From NCBI RefSeq assembly GCF_001424705.1, contig NZ_LMRA01000048.1, positions 1 through 64,000 on the forward strand: 64,000 nt of DNA, read 5' to 3'. Origin of the DNA: Methylobacterium sp. Leaf465. Lineage in GTDB: Bacteria; Pseudomonadota; Alphaproteobacteria; Rhizobiales; Beijerinckiaceae. A program made the position numbers and the translations under genes. Positions 34,678 to 42,639 of this stretch are shown here, in pieces; within the stretch, counting starts at the first letter, position 1; each line of letters opens with the position of its first letter. Below the pieces are notes generated by a model. That model ran no database searches and was not told the DNA's origin. It saw only the letters and a program-made list of their open reading frames with translations.

Positions 34678-35481
34678 ATGAACCGGCTTCGCGGCGCCAT
34701 CGTCCCCCTCGTCCTCCTCGTCCTGTGGGAGATCCTCAGCCGGGCCGGCGTGTTCTCCCCCATCGTGCTGCCGCCGCCGAGCGCGGTGGCGGTGAAATGG
34801 TATCACGGCCTCCTGCCCGGCCTGCCCTACGACCCGGCGATCGAGAGCCACTGGCGCTGGATGCTCTCCGGCGAGATGCCGCACGACGCGGTGGCGAGCC
34901 TCGGCCGCGTGATCATGGGGTTCTGCGTCGGGGCCGGGCTCGCGGTGCCGGTCGGCCTCGTCCTCGGGACCAGCGATCGGCTCTACGCGCTGTTCAACCC
35001 GCTTCTCCAGATCCTGCGGCCGATCCCGCCCATCGCCTACATTCCCCTAGCCATCGTGTGGTTCGGCCTCGGCAATCCGCCGGCCCTGTTCCTGATCGCG
35101 CTGGGCACCTTCTTCCCCGTGCTGGTCAACACCATCGCGGGGGTGCGGCAGGTGGATTCGATCTACATCCGCGCGGCCCGCAACCTCGGGGCGAAGCCCT
35201 GGACGATGTTTCGCCGGGTGATCCTGCCGGCGGCGAGCCCCTTCGTGCTCGCGGGCATGCGCATCGGAATCGGCACTGCCTTCATCGTGGTCATCGTCGC
35301 CGAGATGATCGCGGTCTCGGACGGGCTCGGCTACCGCATCCTCGAGGCGCGCGAGTACATGTGGTCGGACAAGATCATCGGCGGCATGCTCACCATCGGC
35401 ATCCTCGGCCTCATCATCGACGGGGCGATGTCGCGCCTCAACGACCACCTCCTGCGCTGGCATCGCGGCCTTGAACGCTGA
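34678..35481 (+). CDS. ABC importer permease (NitT/TauT type)
   Basis: 267 residues, six predicted helices. IVPLVLLVLWEILSRAGVFS forms the first helix, PIVLPPPSAV the usual P-x-P-x loop, and RAARNLGAKPWTMFRRVILP the EAA motif that contacts the ATPase. It starts 8 nt after the binding-protein gene and precedes the ATPase gene by 16 nt, so all three are one transcript. Confidence 0.9.
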   Translation: MNRLRGAIVPLVLLVLWEILSRAGVFSPIVLPPPSAVAVKWYHGLLPGLPYDPAIESHWRWMLSGEMPHDAVASLGRVIMGFCVGAGLAVPVGLVLGTSDRLYALFNPLLQILRPIPPIAYIPLAIVWFGLGNPPALFLIALGTFFPVLVNTIAGVRQVDSIYIRAARNLGAKPWTMFRRVILPAASPFVLAGMRIGIGTAFIVVIVAEMIAVSDGLGYRILEAREYMWSDKIIGGMLTIGILGLIIDGAMSRLNDHLLRWHRGLER

Positions 35482-35497
35482 ACCGGGACGCCTCACC

Positions 35498-36292
35498 ATG
35501 TCGGCGCACATCGAGATCGCCCACGCCAGCAAGGTGTTCGGGACGGGCGCCGGCGCCGTGCCGGCGCTGGACGACATCACCGCGACGGTGCCGGAGGGGC
35601 AGTTCCTCTGCCTCCTCGGGCCGTCCGGCTGCGGCAAGTCCACCCTGCTCAACGCGGTGGCGGGCTTCACGCCCCTCAGCGTCGGGCAGATCCGCATGGG
35701 CGGGCGCCCGGTGACGGAGCCGGGGCCGGACCGGGGTATGGTCTTCCAGGAATACGCCCTGTTCCCCTGGATGAACGTGGAGGACAACGTCCGCTTCGGT
35801 CTCGACATCCAGGGCGTGCCGCGGGCCGACGCCACAGTGACGGTGGACCGCATCGTGGCCACCCTCGGCCTCTCGGATTTCCGCAAGCGCTACCCGAAGG
35901 ACCTGTCCGGCGGCATGCGCCAGCGCGTGGCCATCGCGCGCATCCTGGCGCTGGACCCGCCCGTGATGCTGATGGACGAGCCCTTCGGTGCGCTGGACGC
36001 CCTCACCCGCCGCACCCTGCAGGACGAGCTCCTGCGGATCTGGGCCGAGTCCCGCAAGACGGTGATCTTCGTCACCCACTCGATCGAGGAGGCGATCTAC
36101 CTCGCCGACCGCATCCTGGTGATGACCTACCGGCCGGGGCGCATCAAGCGCGACATCACGGTCGAAATTCCGCGCCCGCGCGACACGGCCTCGGGCGAGT
36201 TCAACGCCCTCAAGCGCGAGCTTGCCGGGCTGGTGATGGCCGAGCAGCAGCGCTTCACCCGCGCGGAGCTGCATGGCGCGGCCGTGGATTAA
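35498..36292 (+). CDS. ABC importer ATP-binding protein (NitT/TauT type)
   Basis: 264 residues from the ATG at 35498; an in-frame TTG at 35471 inside the permease end is less likely. Walker A GPSGCGKSTLL, Q-loop VFQEYALFPWMNVEDNVRFG, signature LSGGMRQRVAIARILALDPP, Walker B MLMDEPFGALDALTR and the switch His in FVTHSIEEAIYLADRI are all intact. It completes a canonical three-component importer. Confidence 0.93.
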   Translation: MSAHIEIAHASKVFGTGAGAVPALDDITATVPEGQFLCLLGPSGCGKSTLLNAVAGFTPLSVGQIRMGGRPVTEPGPDRGMVFQEYALFPWMNVEDNVRFGLDIQGVPRADATVTVDRIVATLGLSDFRKRYPKDLSGGMRQRVAIARILALDPPVMLMDEPFGALDALTRRTLQDELLRIWAESRKTVIFVTHSIEEAIYLADRILVMTYRPGRIKRDITVEIPRPRDTASGEFNALKRELAGLVMAEQQRFTRAELHGAAVD

Positions 36293-36320
36293 GCGCAGCC
36301 CTTCGACCTGACAGAAGAAA

Positions 36321-36347
36321 CGCCCGCAGGCCGGTGGGCCGCGGGCG
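36321..36347 (+). terminator. Possible terminator after the ABC operon
   Basis: CGCCCGC (36321-36327) pairs with GCGGGCG (36341-36347) around a 13-nt loop, 29 nt after the ATPase stop. The following AAGGTTGTTG is only moderately T-rich. Confidence 0.45.
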
Positions 36348-36470
36348 CTGAAGGTTGTTGCCAATCACCCGAGGACCAGCACGGGCAGCCCGGGAATGAA
36401 AGCGGTTCGGGCGCCGGCTGGCAAGATCAAAAGCGTCCCATGATCGGTGGCGCCTGGCCAGAACGGTCGC

Positions 36471-36761
36471 TTATTCAGAAAAGGGCCCTTTGCGCAGGCC
36501 CTCGGACAACTGGAGTGCCTCGAGGACGGCCTTGCCGATGCGGTCCGCCTCGTCCTCGCCGGCGGCATTGGCCAGGACGACGGCCACGGGGCGGGGCACC
36601 GACAGGGCCTGCGCCCCGACCGTGACCTGAAGCTCGTCGCCGTGGGGGGCCTCGATGCGGCGCAGGCCCACGCGCAGGCCCGCCGCTTCCCCGAAGACGC
36701 GCTCCAGGCCCGCGAGGGCCTCTCGGCTCGTGCCGAAATCGCCCGTGATGACGTCAGCCAT
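36471..36761 (-). CDS. Conserved hypothetical, small cytosolic protein
   Basis: 96 residues from the ATG at 36761. Alternating charged and hydrophobic segments (LAGLERVFGEAAGLRVGLRR, ELQVTVGAQALSVPRPVAVV) suggest a small alpha/beta fold. There is no signal peptide or recognised domain. It is followed by 78 nt to the DUF2171 gene upstream on the same strand, so the two may share a transcript. Confidence 0.55.
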   Translation of the reverse strand: MADVITGDFGTSREALAGLERVFGEAAGLRVGLRRIEAPHGDELQVTVGAQALSVPRPVAVVLANAAGEDEADRIGKAVLEALQLSEGLRKGPFSE

Positions 36762-36839
36762 GCGTTCTCTTCCTTCCGGCCGGTGGGGCGGATGCGCGGA
36801 CCCGGTCGCCGACGGACTGAGCACAGGCAGGTCGGGCGA

Positions 36840-37079
36840 TCAGGAGGTCGACCATTCCCGCTTGACCTCGTCGGCCGGCCGGTCGAGGCGCACGGTGTTG
36901 CCCTCGACGGACTGGACGAAGTCCACCGGAATGAAATGGTGGAGGCCCCCCGCCTCCGCGTCCGTCTTCGTCAGCTTGATCTCGCCTTTATCGACGTGAT
37001 CGACGGTGCCGACATGGGCGCCGTCCGAGCCGACCACGTCGGCATGTTCCTGGATCTGCGAGACATCGACCATCGGCAT
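36840..37079 (-). CDS. DUF2171 domain protein
   Basis: 79 residues from the ATG at 37079 (a second Met follows two codons on). VDVSQIQEHADVVGSDGAHV, then GTVDHVDKGEIKLTKTD and HHFIPVDFVQSVEGNTVRLD is the DUF2171/PRC-barrel-like pattern, a small beta protein found in many Methylobacterium and Sphingomonas. No catalytic role is known. A longer frame upstream is shadow. Confidence 0.8.
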   Translation of the reverse strand: MPMVDVSQIQEHADVVGSDGAHVGTVDHVDKGEIKLTKTDAEAGGLHHFIPVDFVQSVEGNTVRLDRPADEVKREWSTS

Positions 37080-37128
37080 CACTCCCTGTTGCCACGTCAA
37101 CGGGAGCGGCGAGGCGGTGTTCCGGCCC

Positions 37129-37422
37129 TCAGGACGGGGTGCAGGACCCGAGGCCGGCCGGGCAGGCCCGGTCGCGCCGCGCGGCGCGCGCCATGTTGAT
37201 GAGTTCACGGGCGGTGAGGCCGCGTGCCGGGATTTCGGAGGCATCCGGCCGGGCGGTCGCGGGTTTCGTGGTCAGGATCGGTCGCCCGAGGGCGAGGCCG
37301 CTGGATTGCAGCGTGGTGTCGTGACTCCGCCAGAGCCGCCGGAGCCGCAGGGCCCGAGCCTTGTCGGCCCGGGTTTCCTCGGTCCGGGCGCTGCCGACCC
37401 GCGTGTCGATTTCTGCCGTCAT
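37129..37422 (-). CDS. Hypothetical basic protein
   Basis: 97 residues. Rich in Arg/Ala/Thr, with KARALRLRRLWRSHDTTLQS in the centre and LTARELINMARAARRDRA near the end; one cysteine pair at the C-terminus. No domain recognised. Frame and codon bias are acceptable, but a shadow ORF cannot be excluded. Confidence 0.4.
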   Translation of the reverse strand: MTAEIDTRVGSARTEETRADKARALRLRRLWRSHDTTLQSSGLALGRPILTTKPATARPDASEIPARGLTARELINMARAARRDRACPAGLGSCTPS

Positions 37423-37962
37423 TCGTCCCCGTCCCGTTCCTGTAGGCGGGCGAATAGCAAAGCTTGCGCGGCGGCGACATTCTTGAAGTGGCGGCTCTCT
37501 GCTCTAGGGCCCGGATCACCGGACCCTCGACCTCCGCCAGGAAGGCCAGGTTCTCTAGGGGCAGGCCCGGGGCAACCGGGCGGCGCGCGTTTTTTGCGGC
37601 CCGGCCGGCCATGTCCCCCAGATGGGGTGCGGCACCGAGCGACGGCCGGGCTCAGCGGCCTCTGGCGCCGCGTCACGCCGGGGTCTTCATCGATCCTTAA
37701 CCATGATGCGTCAGGGTGTGCTCAAGCCGGTGGCGCCCGTGGGGCGCCAGACCGGCGACGGCCATGCCGCCGGATCGGGTGACGCCGGATGTACGCGCAC
37801 CGGATCCTGGCGGGCATGCCCGTCGGAGTCGCGCGTTCGCGGAACCGCGAAACCCTCGCGCCGGATGCGGCGTTGATGCTGATCCCTCGGGCAGGGTCTC
37901 GCCTCGGGCTCCCTGCGTGCCCGGACAGCCTGCCTCAACCCGACGCATCCGGACGGTGACGC
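37423..37962. other. Intergenic region without clear genes
   Basis: Several short open frames exist on both strands, but none has homology-like character or a good ribosome-binding site. A stretch near 37690-37710 (CCTTAACCATGATGCG) is locally AT-richer. Nothing functional can be supported. Confidence 0.4.
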
Positions 37963-38055
37963 ATGGCCCTCCTCTTCGCCCTCCTCCTCATCGGCATCCC
38001 CATGGCGCTGGCCGCGATGGAACTGGCCCGCATGCGCGCTTCGCGCCCGCTCTGA
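37963..38055 (+). CDS. Possible 30-residue membrane peptide
   Basis: The ATG at 37963 encodes MALLFALLLIGIPMALAAME followed by LARMRASRPL. One hydrophobic helix ends in a basic tail, and a GGACGGTGA element lies 4-12 nt upstream. Too short to be judged by codon statistics, but the profile matches genuine small membrane proteins. Confidence 0.35.
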   Translation: MALLFALLLIGIPMALAAMELARMRASRPL

Positions 38056-38345
38056 GGACACGCGCCGAGGCCCGAGTTGGGGGGCAGCGCCCCCGCGGGC
38101 AGCCCCGGCCGCAGATCGCGTTCCGACGGACCTCTCCCCTGGGGTGGCCCCACCCGCGGTCGATTGGGGGGAACGCGGAGCGGGGCCACACTGGCCATCG
38201 GGGGGACGCGGCCAGCCCTTCGACTATGACCGGCGCGCCGGGGGGGGGCGGCATTCACCCACGTTACGACCCGTGCGAGAAGAATCCCGCGCCGGGCGGC
38301 GCTTCGCATGAGCATCACGCAGGGGGACGGCTCCTCCGCCTTGCC

Positions 38346-38642
38346 TCAGCGCATCAGTCGCTCCTGCAGGAAGCGGTCCTTGCGGCGCTTCGAGACGTAG
38401 GACCGAGCGGCGTAGCCGAGGGCAAATCCCAGTGCGATCATGACCAGAACGGCCAGGAACTGGAGCAGGAACGCGATCAGGACGCCGAGTGCGATGCCCA
38501 GGGCGAAGAGCGCATAGCCGGTGCCGCGGGTGCGCGGCTTGTTCATTTCCACGGCGGCGGCCAGGCGGACCCCATGGATGTTCCTCTGGATCGAACCCCG
38601 GAGGGATTCGATCCAGGCGCCGAAAATGTTGGAACCGTGCAT
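38346..38642 (-). CDS. Small membrane protein of unknown function
   Basis: 98 residues from the ATG at 38642 (MHGSNIFGAWIESLRGSIQR); a start 15 codons earlier is possible. Two hydrophobic segments (GYALFALGIALGVLIAFLLQ and FLAVLVMIALGFALGYAARS) precede a strongly basic tail, SKRRKDRFLQERLMR. A membrane-anchored, perhaps DNA- or envelope-associated protein; no family recognised. Confidence 0.6.
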   Translation of the reverse strand: MHGSNIFGAWIESLRGSIQRNIHGVRLAAAVEMNKPRTRGTGYALFALGIALGVLIAFLLQFLAVLVMIALGFALGYAARSYVSKRRKDRFLQERLMR

Positions 38643-38822
38643 CGGACGCCGCTCTGCGTGAAGGCGGGTGGTGAATCGGCCACCCATCAGCCTATCGCAA
38701 GCGCATCGGCTTGGTGAAGGGCGGCCCCGGGAGGATGCTTCGGCTGTCCCGTTCCGTCCCTGCTCGTTCGGCGCAGTCGAGGCCCCGTCAGGTCACGCGC
38801 GAGGTCGGGCGTGCGGCTCTGT

Positions 38823-39542
38823 TCAGAAGGCGTTGGTGCGGCGGGTGATTTCGGCGAGGACGGTGCGCAGGAGGATCTGGAGGTCGAGGCGCAGGCTCTG
38901 GTGCTCAATGTACCAGAGGTCGAGGGCGGCGCGGCGCTGCATGTCGGCCAGGGTGGGGGTGGGCCCGCGCGAACCGTTGATCTGGGCCCAGCCGGTGATG
39001 CCGGGCTTGACGGCGAAGCGGTGGCGGTAGGTCGGGATCTCGGCGCCGTAGTAGAGGTCGTGGGCCAGGGCATGGGGGCGCGGGCCGACCAGGGCCATGT
39101 GACGCTGCTGAACGCCCTGAGCCAGCTCGTCGATGCTGGTCCGGCGCAGCAGGGCGCCGACGCGGGTCACCCGGGCGTCGCCCCGGGTGGCCTGGTGCAC
39201 GACCGCCCCGTCATCCAGCACGCGCATGGTGCGGAACTTGTAGATCTGGAACGGGTGCCCGTCCTTGCCAGTACGGGTCTGGCGGAACAGGACCGGGCCC
39301 TTGCTGTCGAGGCGCACCAGGAGGGCGACCAGGACCAGGAGCGGGGCGACCAGGAACAGGGCCAGGGCGGCCAGGGTCTGGTCCAGGGCGGGGCGGAGGG
39401 CCGCCAGGCTGGGACGGGCGAGGCTGGGACGGGCAAGGCCGGGATGGGATGGGGTCAGCGCGGTCGTGGTGGTGCCGACGGGAAGGCCCTTCCGAGCAGA
39501 AGTGGTGTCCATCGTGACAGTGCCCTCAGAATAAGCAGACAT
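38823..39542 (-). CDS. Sugar transferase (undecaprenyl-phosphate phosphoglycosyltransferase)
   Basis: 239 residues; the ATG at 39512 (GAGGG upstream) may be the true start. It has the bacterial sugar transferase domain PF02397: one re-entrant helix LALFLVAPLLVLVALLVRLD, GPVLFRQTRTGKDGHPFQIY, KFRTM, the Asp-Glu pair in RRTSIDELAQGVQQRHMALV, GPRP, and PGITGWAQINGSRG. It is the ExoY-like short form without the N-terminal four helices. It would start exopolysaccharide repeat assembly by moving a hexose-1-phosphate to undecaprenyl phosphate. No other polysaccharide genes lie beside it. Confidence 0.88.
   Translation of the reverse strand: MSAYSEGTVTMDTTSARKGLPVGTTTTALTPSHPGLARPSLARPSLAALRPALDQTLAALALFLVAPLLVLVALLVRLDSKGPVLFRQTRTGKDGHPFQIYKFRTMRVLDDGAVVHQATRGDARVTRVGALLRRTSIDELAQGVQQRHMALVGPRPHALAHDLYYGAEIPTYRHRFAVKPGITGWAQINGSRGPTPTLADMQRRAALDLWYIEHQSLRLDLQILLRTVLAEITRRTNAF
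39406..39449. repeat. 15-bp tandem repeat inside the sugar transferase gene
   Basis: AGGCTGGGACGGGCG at 39406-39420 repeats at 39421-39435 with one change and again, degraded, at 39436-39449. It encodes LARPS units (LARPSLARPSL) in the poorly conserved N-terminus. Slippage could change length in steps of five residues without loss of frame. Confidence 0.7.
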
Positions 39543-40438
39543 CGATTCCCATCAGCCCGTGGCGCTGAAGCGAAACAGGCCAGGTCCATCCCGTACTGCA
39601 GCGAACAATGACTACGGAAAGCATCAATAGCAGGAATTAGGCTAAATTCCTTGTAAACCATACCCTTGAATTACGACAAACCGAAGGCAGCAGCATGCAC
39701 GAAAATACAGGTTTGGCAGTATATTTGCCGGCATATTGAAACATATTTCAGTTATTTGAAATGGTACTATCTGAAGTAACCATCGATATTCAAATTCGTG
39801 CTCCCGCCCCCTGTACTTCACTAAGGAAGTGCATGTTGACGTCGATGATCCGCCAAATGCCTGGCCCATCAGGGTGACAAAGCCGATGGTTGCACATGCC
39901 ATGCAGAGCCCGGCGTCATGCGTGGTCGGTGCCCCCCACGGGTCTATGGGCGCCTACTCATCGCTCAGGCTTACCCACCAGGCCGACTCGACCGCAACTT
40001 TCGAGTGTCGTGTTCCTTCGGGATTGGCGCGGGGGGACAGGTCGATGCTCGTCATCTCATGTGATGGACGACATCCGCAGGATCGGTCTGACCTTTCCGA
40101 AATCCTGGCGTGCCATTACGGCACACACGTCGACATTTGCAATCCGGTACGTTGCTGCGCCGCTAATTCTGCAGGTCGTTGCGCAATCGGATCCTGCGCC
40201 CTTAATTGGGCACATCTGAATGCATCCCTCAACACGTTTTCGAGCCTGTCGGCAGTCCTGAGCCGGCAGCGAACGGATACTTTCGGGAAGGGAGAAGTAC
40301 ACTCAGCTCATGCTGAAGATCGGCCGAACGTTGCTCGATTTCCCGAACCTTCTTGCGTCCATCCACGAAACTTGCGGGAAAGAAGCCTCCGCCGACGATC
40401 CGTTCAGTTGGGTCGCTCAGTCGCGCCAAGGTCCAGTG
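39543..40438. other. Large AT-richer intergenic region
   Basis: Almost 900 bp without a gene I can support. The part from about 39601 to 39830 is strikingly AT-rich for this genome, with runs such as ATATTTGCCGGCATATTG and AAACATATTTCAG. Open frames at 39829-40593 (+), 40057-40302 (-) and 40229-40429 (-) lack recognisable domains. Likely a regulatory spacer for the sugar transferase or a remnant of foreign DNA. Confidence 0.45.
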
Positions 40439-42541
40439 CTACCACCAACCGTTTAGGGGCCGGCCGGGTCGAGGGGTCCATAGGTCGGGTTCGCCAAAAC
40501 CGGCGGGCGGGCGTTCGGCCGTGGCGCGCAAGGCGGGACCTTCGGAATTCACCTCCCGGATCCGCGACCGCTGCCCTTCGTCCAGGGGTTTAGGTGCCGC
40601 CGTCAGGGCGGGCACAGTTCGCGCCGTCACCGCGGGCTTCTTCTGCGCCGACCGCCGGGCTTCCGGGGTTTTGCCGTCCGCCCCGCGCGCAACCAATAGG
40701 TTTCCTGGGCTCAGGCCGAGGGCGATTTTCATACGGGAGTCGTACCCGTAGAGGTCGGGTAGGGTCCGCACCGTGCCGGCCTCGTCCACCGACATCGTGA
40801 AATAGGCGAGGTGTACCGGCAGCTTTTCACTCAGGCGGATCTGGCGCTCGCCCTTCCCGATCAGCTTCTTCAAGCGCTCACTCGACCAGGCTTCAGGCAA
40901 AACTGCGTCGGCGAACCGGAAGGGATCCTCCACGCGCACACAGCCATGGCTTAGGGCACGGTGAGCGGAGGAAAAGAGGGTTCGGTTCGGCGTATCGTGC
41001 AGATAGACGGCGTGGTTGTTCGGGAACATAAACTTGATGAAGCCAAGAGCGTTGCGCTCCCCGGGCGGCTGACGCACCGAGACGTTGCCGTTGCGGTAGA
41101 CCACTTCGTAGCCCCGACGGGCCGCGTAGTTCGGGTCGCGGGCGAGACCCGGCAGGAACTCGTTCTTCAGGATCGAAGGCGGGACGTTCCAAGAGGGATT
41201 GACGACGGCGTACTCCATCATCCCCGAGAAGATCGGTGTGGGCGATTCCGTTTTGCCGACGATCACGCGTGCTTCGTCGCGCTGACGCCCATCCCGGACG
41301 ACCCGTAGGCGGAACTCCGGGATGTTGACCATTACGTAGTCGCGGCCGAGGTCGGAGGGCAACCAGCGCCAGCGCTCCATGTTCACGATGAGCGCGGCCT
41401 CCGCGTCGTCGGTGCGGGCTGCGGATTCGGGCCGGGAAAGAGCGGACACTGTTTGCAGGGTCAATGTGCCATTCGGGGCTAGACCTCGCGCGCGCTGGAA
41501 CGCCGTCACGGCCGCGACCACGCCGGCATCGTAGAATTCTGGATTGCCCGGTCCGGCATCGAGGGTGCGGGCCGTCCGGGTTTCGAGTCCAAATCGCCTA
41601 CGCAGGGCCGGAACGCGCGGGTCCGTCATGCCGAGCTTGAGCACTGGCCCCGGCGGCAGATGCACACCGGCCGCGGACGGAGTCTGGCCGTTACCTCGCA
41701 ACACCGCGAGGCGCGCCTTCAGGGAGAGGTAGCCCGACTGAGCCGGATTGTAGCCCTGCAGCAGCGAACCGGCCGACGCGCCGCCGGATGCGATGCGGGC
41801 GAGGACGGCATCCGGTGCCGGCAAATCGAGGACCGGCGTGATCAAGCGAGACAGGTTGGCAAGATGGATGCGACCACCGCGCGCATCCCGTGCATAGAGC
41901 ACGACGGCGGCCGAGAGCTTCAGGTCCGCATCCGCGATCTGCGCTTCGGTGGCGCCCTGCGTTCCAAGAACCGGCACAGGATAGGCGGACGCCGCTAGAC
42001 CGTCCTCCCCCGCGGAGGCCAGACGGGCGACCGCGGATTTTGCCGCAGGCGTGAGTGCTCCATCGACGATCCAGACCGGCTTGAAGGCACCCAACGCATA
42101 GAACGCCTGAATGGCCTCGCGATCCTTCGTCGAGAGCCGGAAGAGGAGCGGTGTCGGATCGGCAAGCCGGGTGGCGATGGCAGCGGCCTGCGGGTCGGTC
42201 GGCAGGGGCGGCGGTGCCGTTGCTTCGCTCGCAGAAGGCGTTCCCGGAATGGACGCGTTCGCGTCCGGTCCCCTCGCCGCAATCGGACCCGCGCTATCGG
42301 CAGACGGATCGGGCCTGGCTGCCTCGGGCGCGCCCGGATCGACCGAGGCGTTCCGCGTGACCGGGGTCGCGGAGGCTGCATCCGGAGCCTGTGCGTGTGA
42401 AGGCTGGGCCTGCGATTTCTGAGCGTCGGATGCGCGACCCTCTTGCTGCCGCATGTCGGAAACCTGGGCCTGGGCCCCATAGGCTGAGCAGCCCGCCAGC
42501 AGTGCGGACAGCGCGACGGAGGCAGAGCGCAAAACGCCCAT
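40439..42541 (-). CDS. L,D-transpeptidase (YcbB/LdtD-like) lipoprotein
   Basis: 700 residues. The N-terminus MGVLRSASVALSALLAGCSA carries a lipobox (LLAGC), so a lipoprotein is predicted. A Pro/Ala-rich linker to about residue 110 is followed by the YcbB scaffold domain (IQAFYALGAFKPVWI), a peptidoglycan-binding part near 350 (AVTAFQRARGLAPNGTLTLQ) and the YkuD catalytic domain from about 400. Cys534 lies in SSAHRALSHGCVRVEDP, the catalytic H-x-x-x-SHGC. It forms 3-3 crosslinks in the periplasm. Confidence 0.9.
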   Translation of the reverse strand: MGVLRSASVALSALLAGCSAYGAQAQVSDMRQQEGRASDAQKSQAQPSHAQAPDAASATPVTRNASVDPGAPEAARPDPSADSAGPIAARGPDANASIPGTPSASEATAPPPLPTDPQAAAIATRLADPTPLLFRLSTKDREAIQAFYALGAFKPVWIVDGALTPAAKSAVARLASAGEDGLAASAYPVPVLGTQGATEAQIADADLKLSAAVVLYARDARGGRIHLANLSRLITPVLDLPAPDAVLARIASGGASAGSLLQGYNPAQSGYLSLKARLAVLRGNGQTPSAAGVHLPPGPVLKLGMTDPRVPALRRRFGLETRTARTLDAGPGNPEFYDAGVVAAVTAFQRARGLAPNGTLTLQTVSALSRPESAARTDDAEAALIVNMERWRWLPSDLGRDYVMVNIPEFRLRVVRDGRQRDEARVIVGKTESPTPIFSGMMEYAVVNPSWNVPPSILKNEFLPGLARDPNYAARRGYEVVYRNGNVSVRQPPGERNALGFIKFMFPNNHAVYLHDTPNRTLFSSAHRALSHGCVRVEDPFRFADAVLPEAWSSERLKKLIGKGERQIRLSEKLPVHLAYFTMSVDEAGTVRTLPDLYGYDSRMKIALGLSPGNLLVARGADGKTPEARRSAQKKPAVTARTVPALTAAPKPLDEGQRSRIREVNSEGPALRATAERPPAGFGEPDLWTPRPGRPLNGWW

Positions 42542-42639
42542 GATGGCAACTCCTCGGGACCGACCATACCGGCCGATAGCATTAGGATAATCGGACCAGG
42601 CGGCCGCGTGCGCAATCGCACGATCGCCGATGAGAGGTC

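Noticed and set aside
40229-40429. 66-residue minus-strand frame after the transpeptidase
   Set aside because: The peptide looks protein-like in its first 40 residues, but there is no good RBS and no recognised family; evidence is too weak for a call.
39829-40593. 255-residue plus-strand open frame
   Set aside because: Its second half is the complement of the transpeptidase gene, and the first half has no domain, poor codon pattern and no ribosome-binding site.
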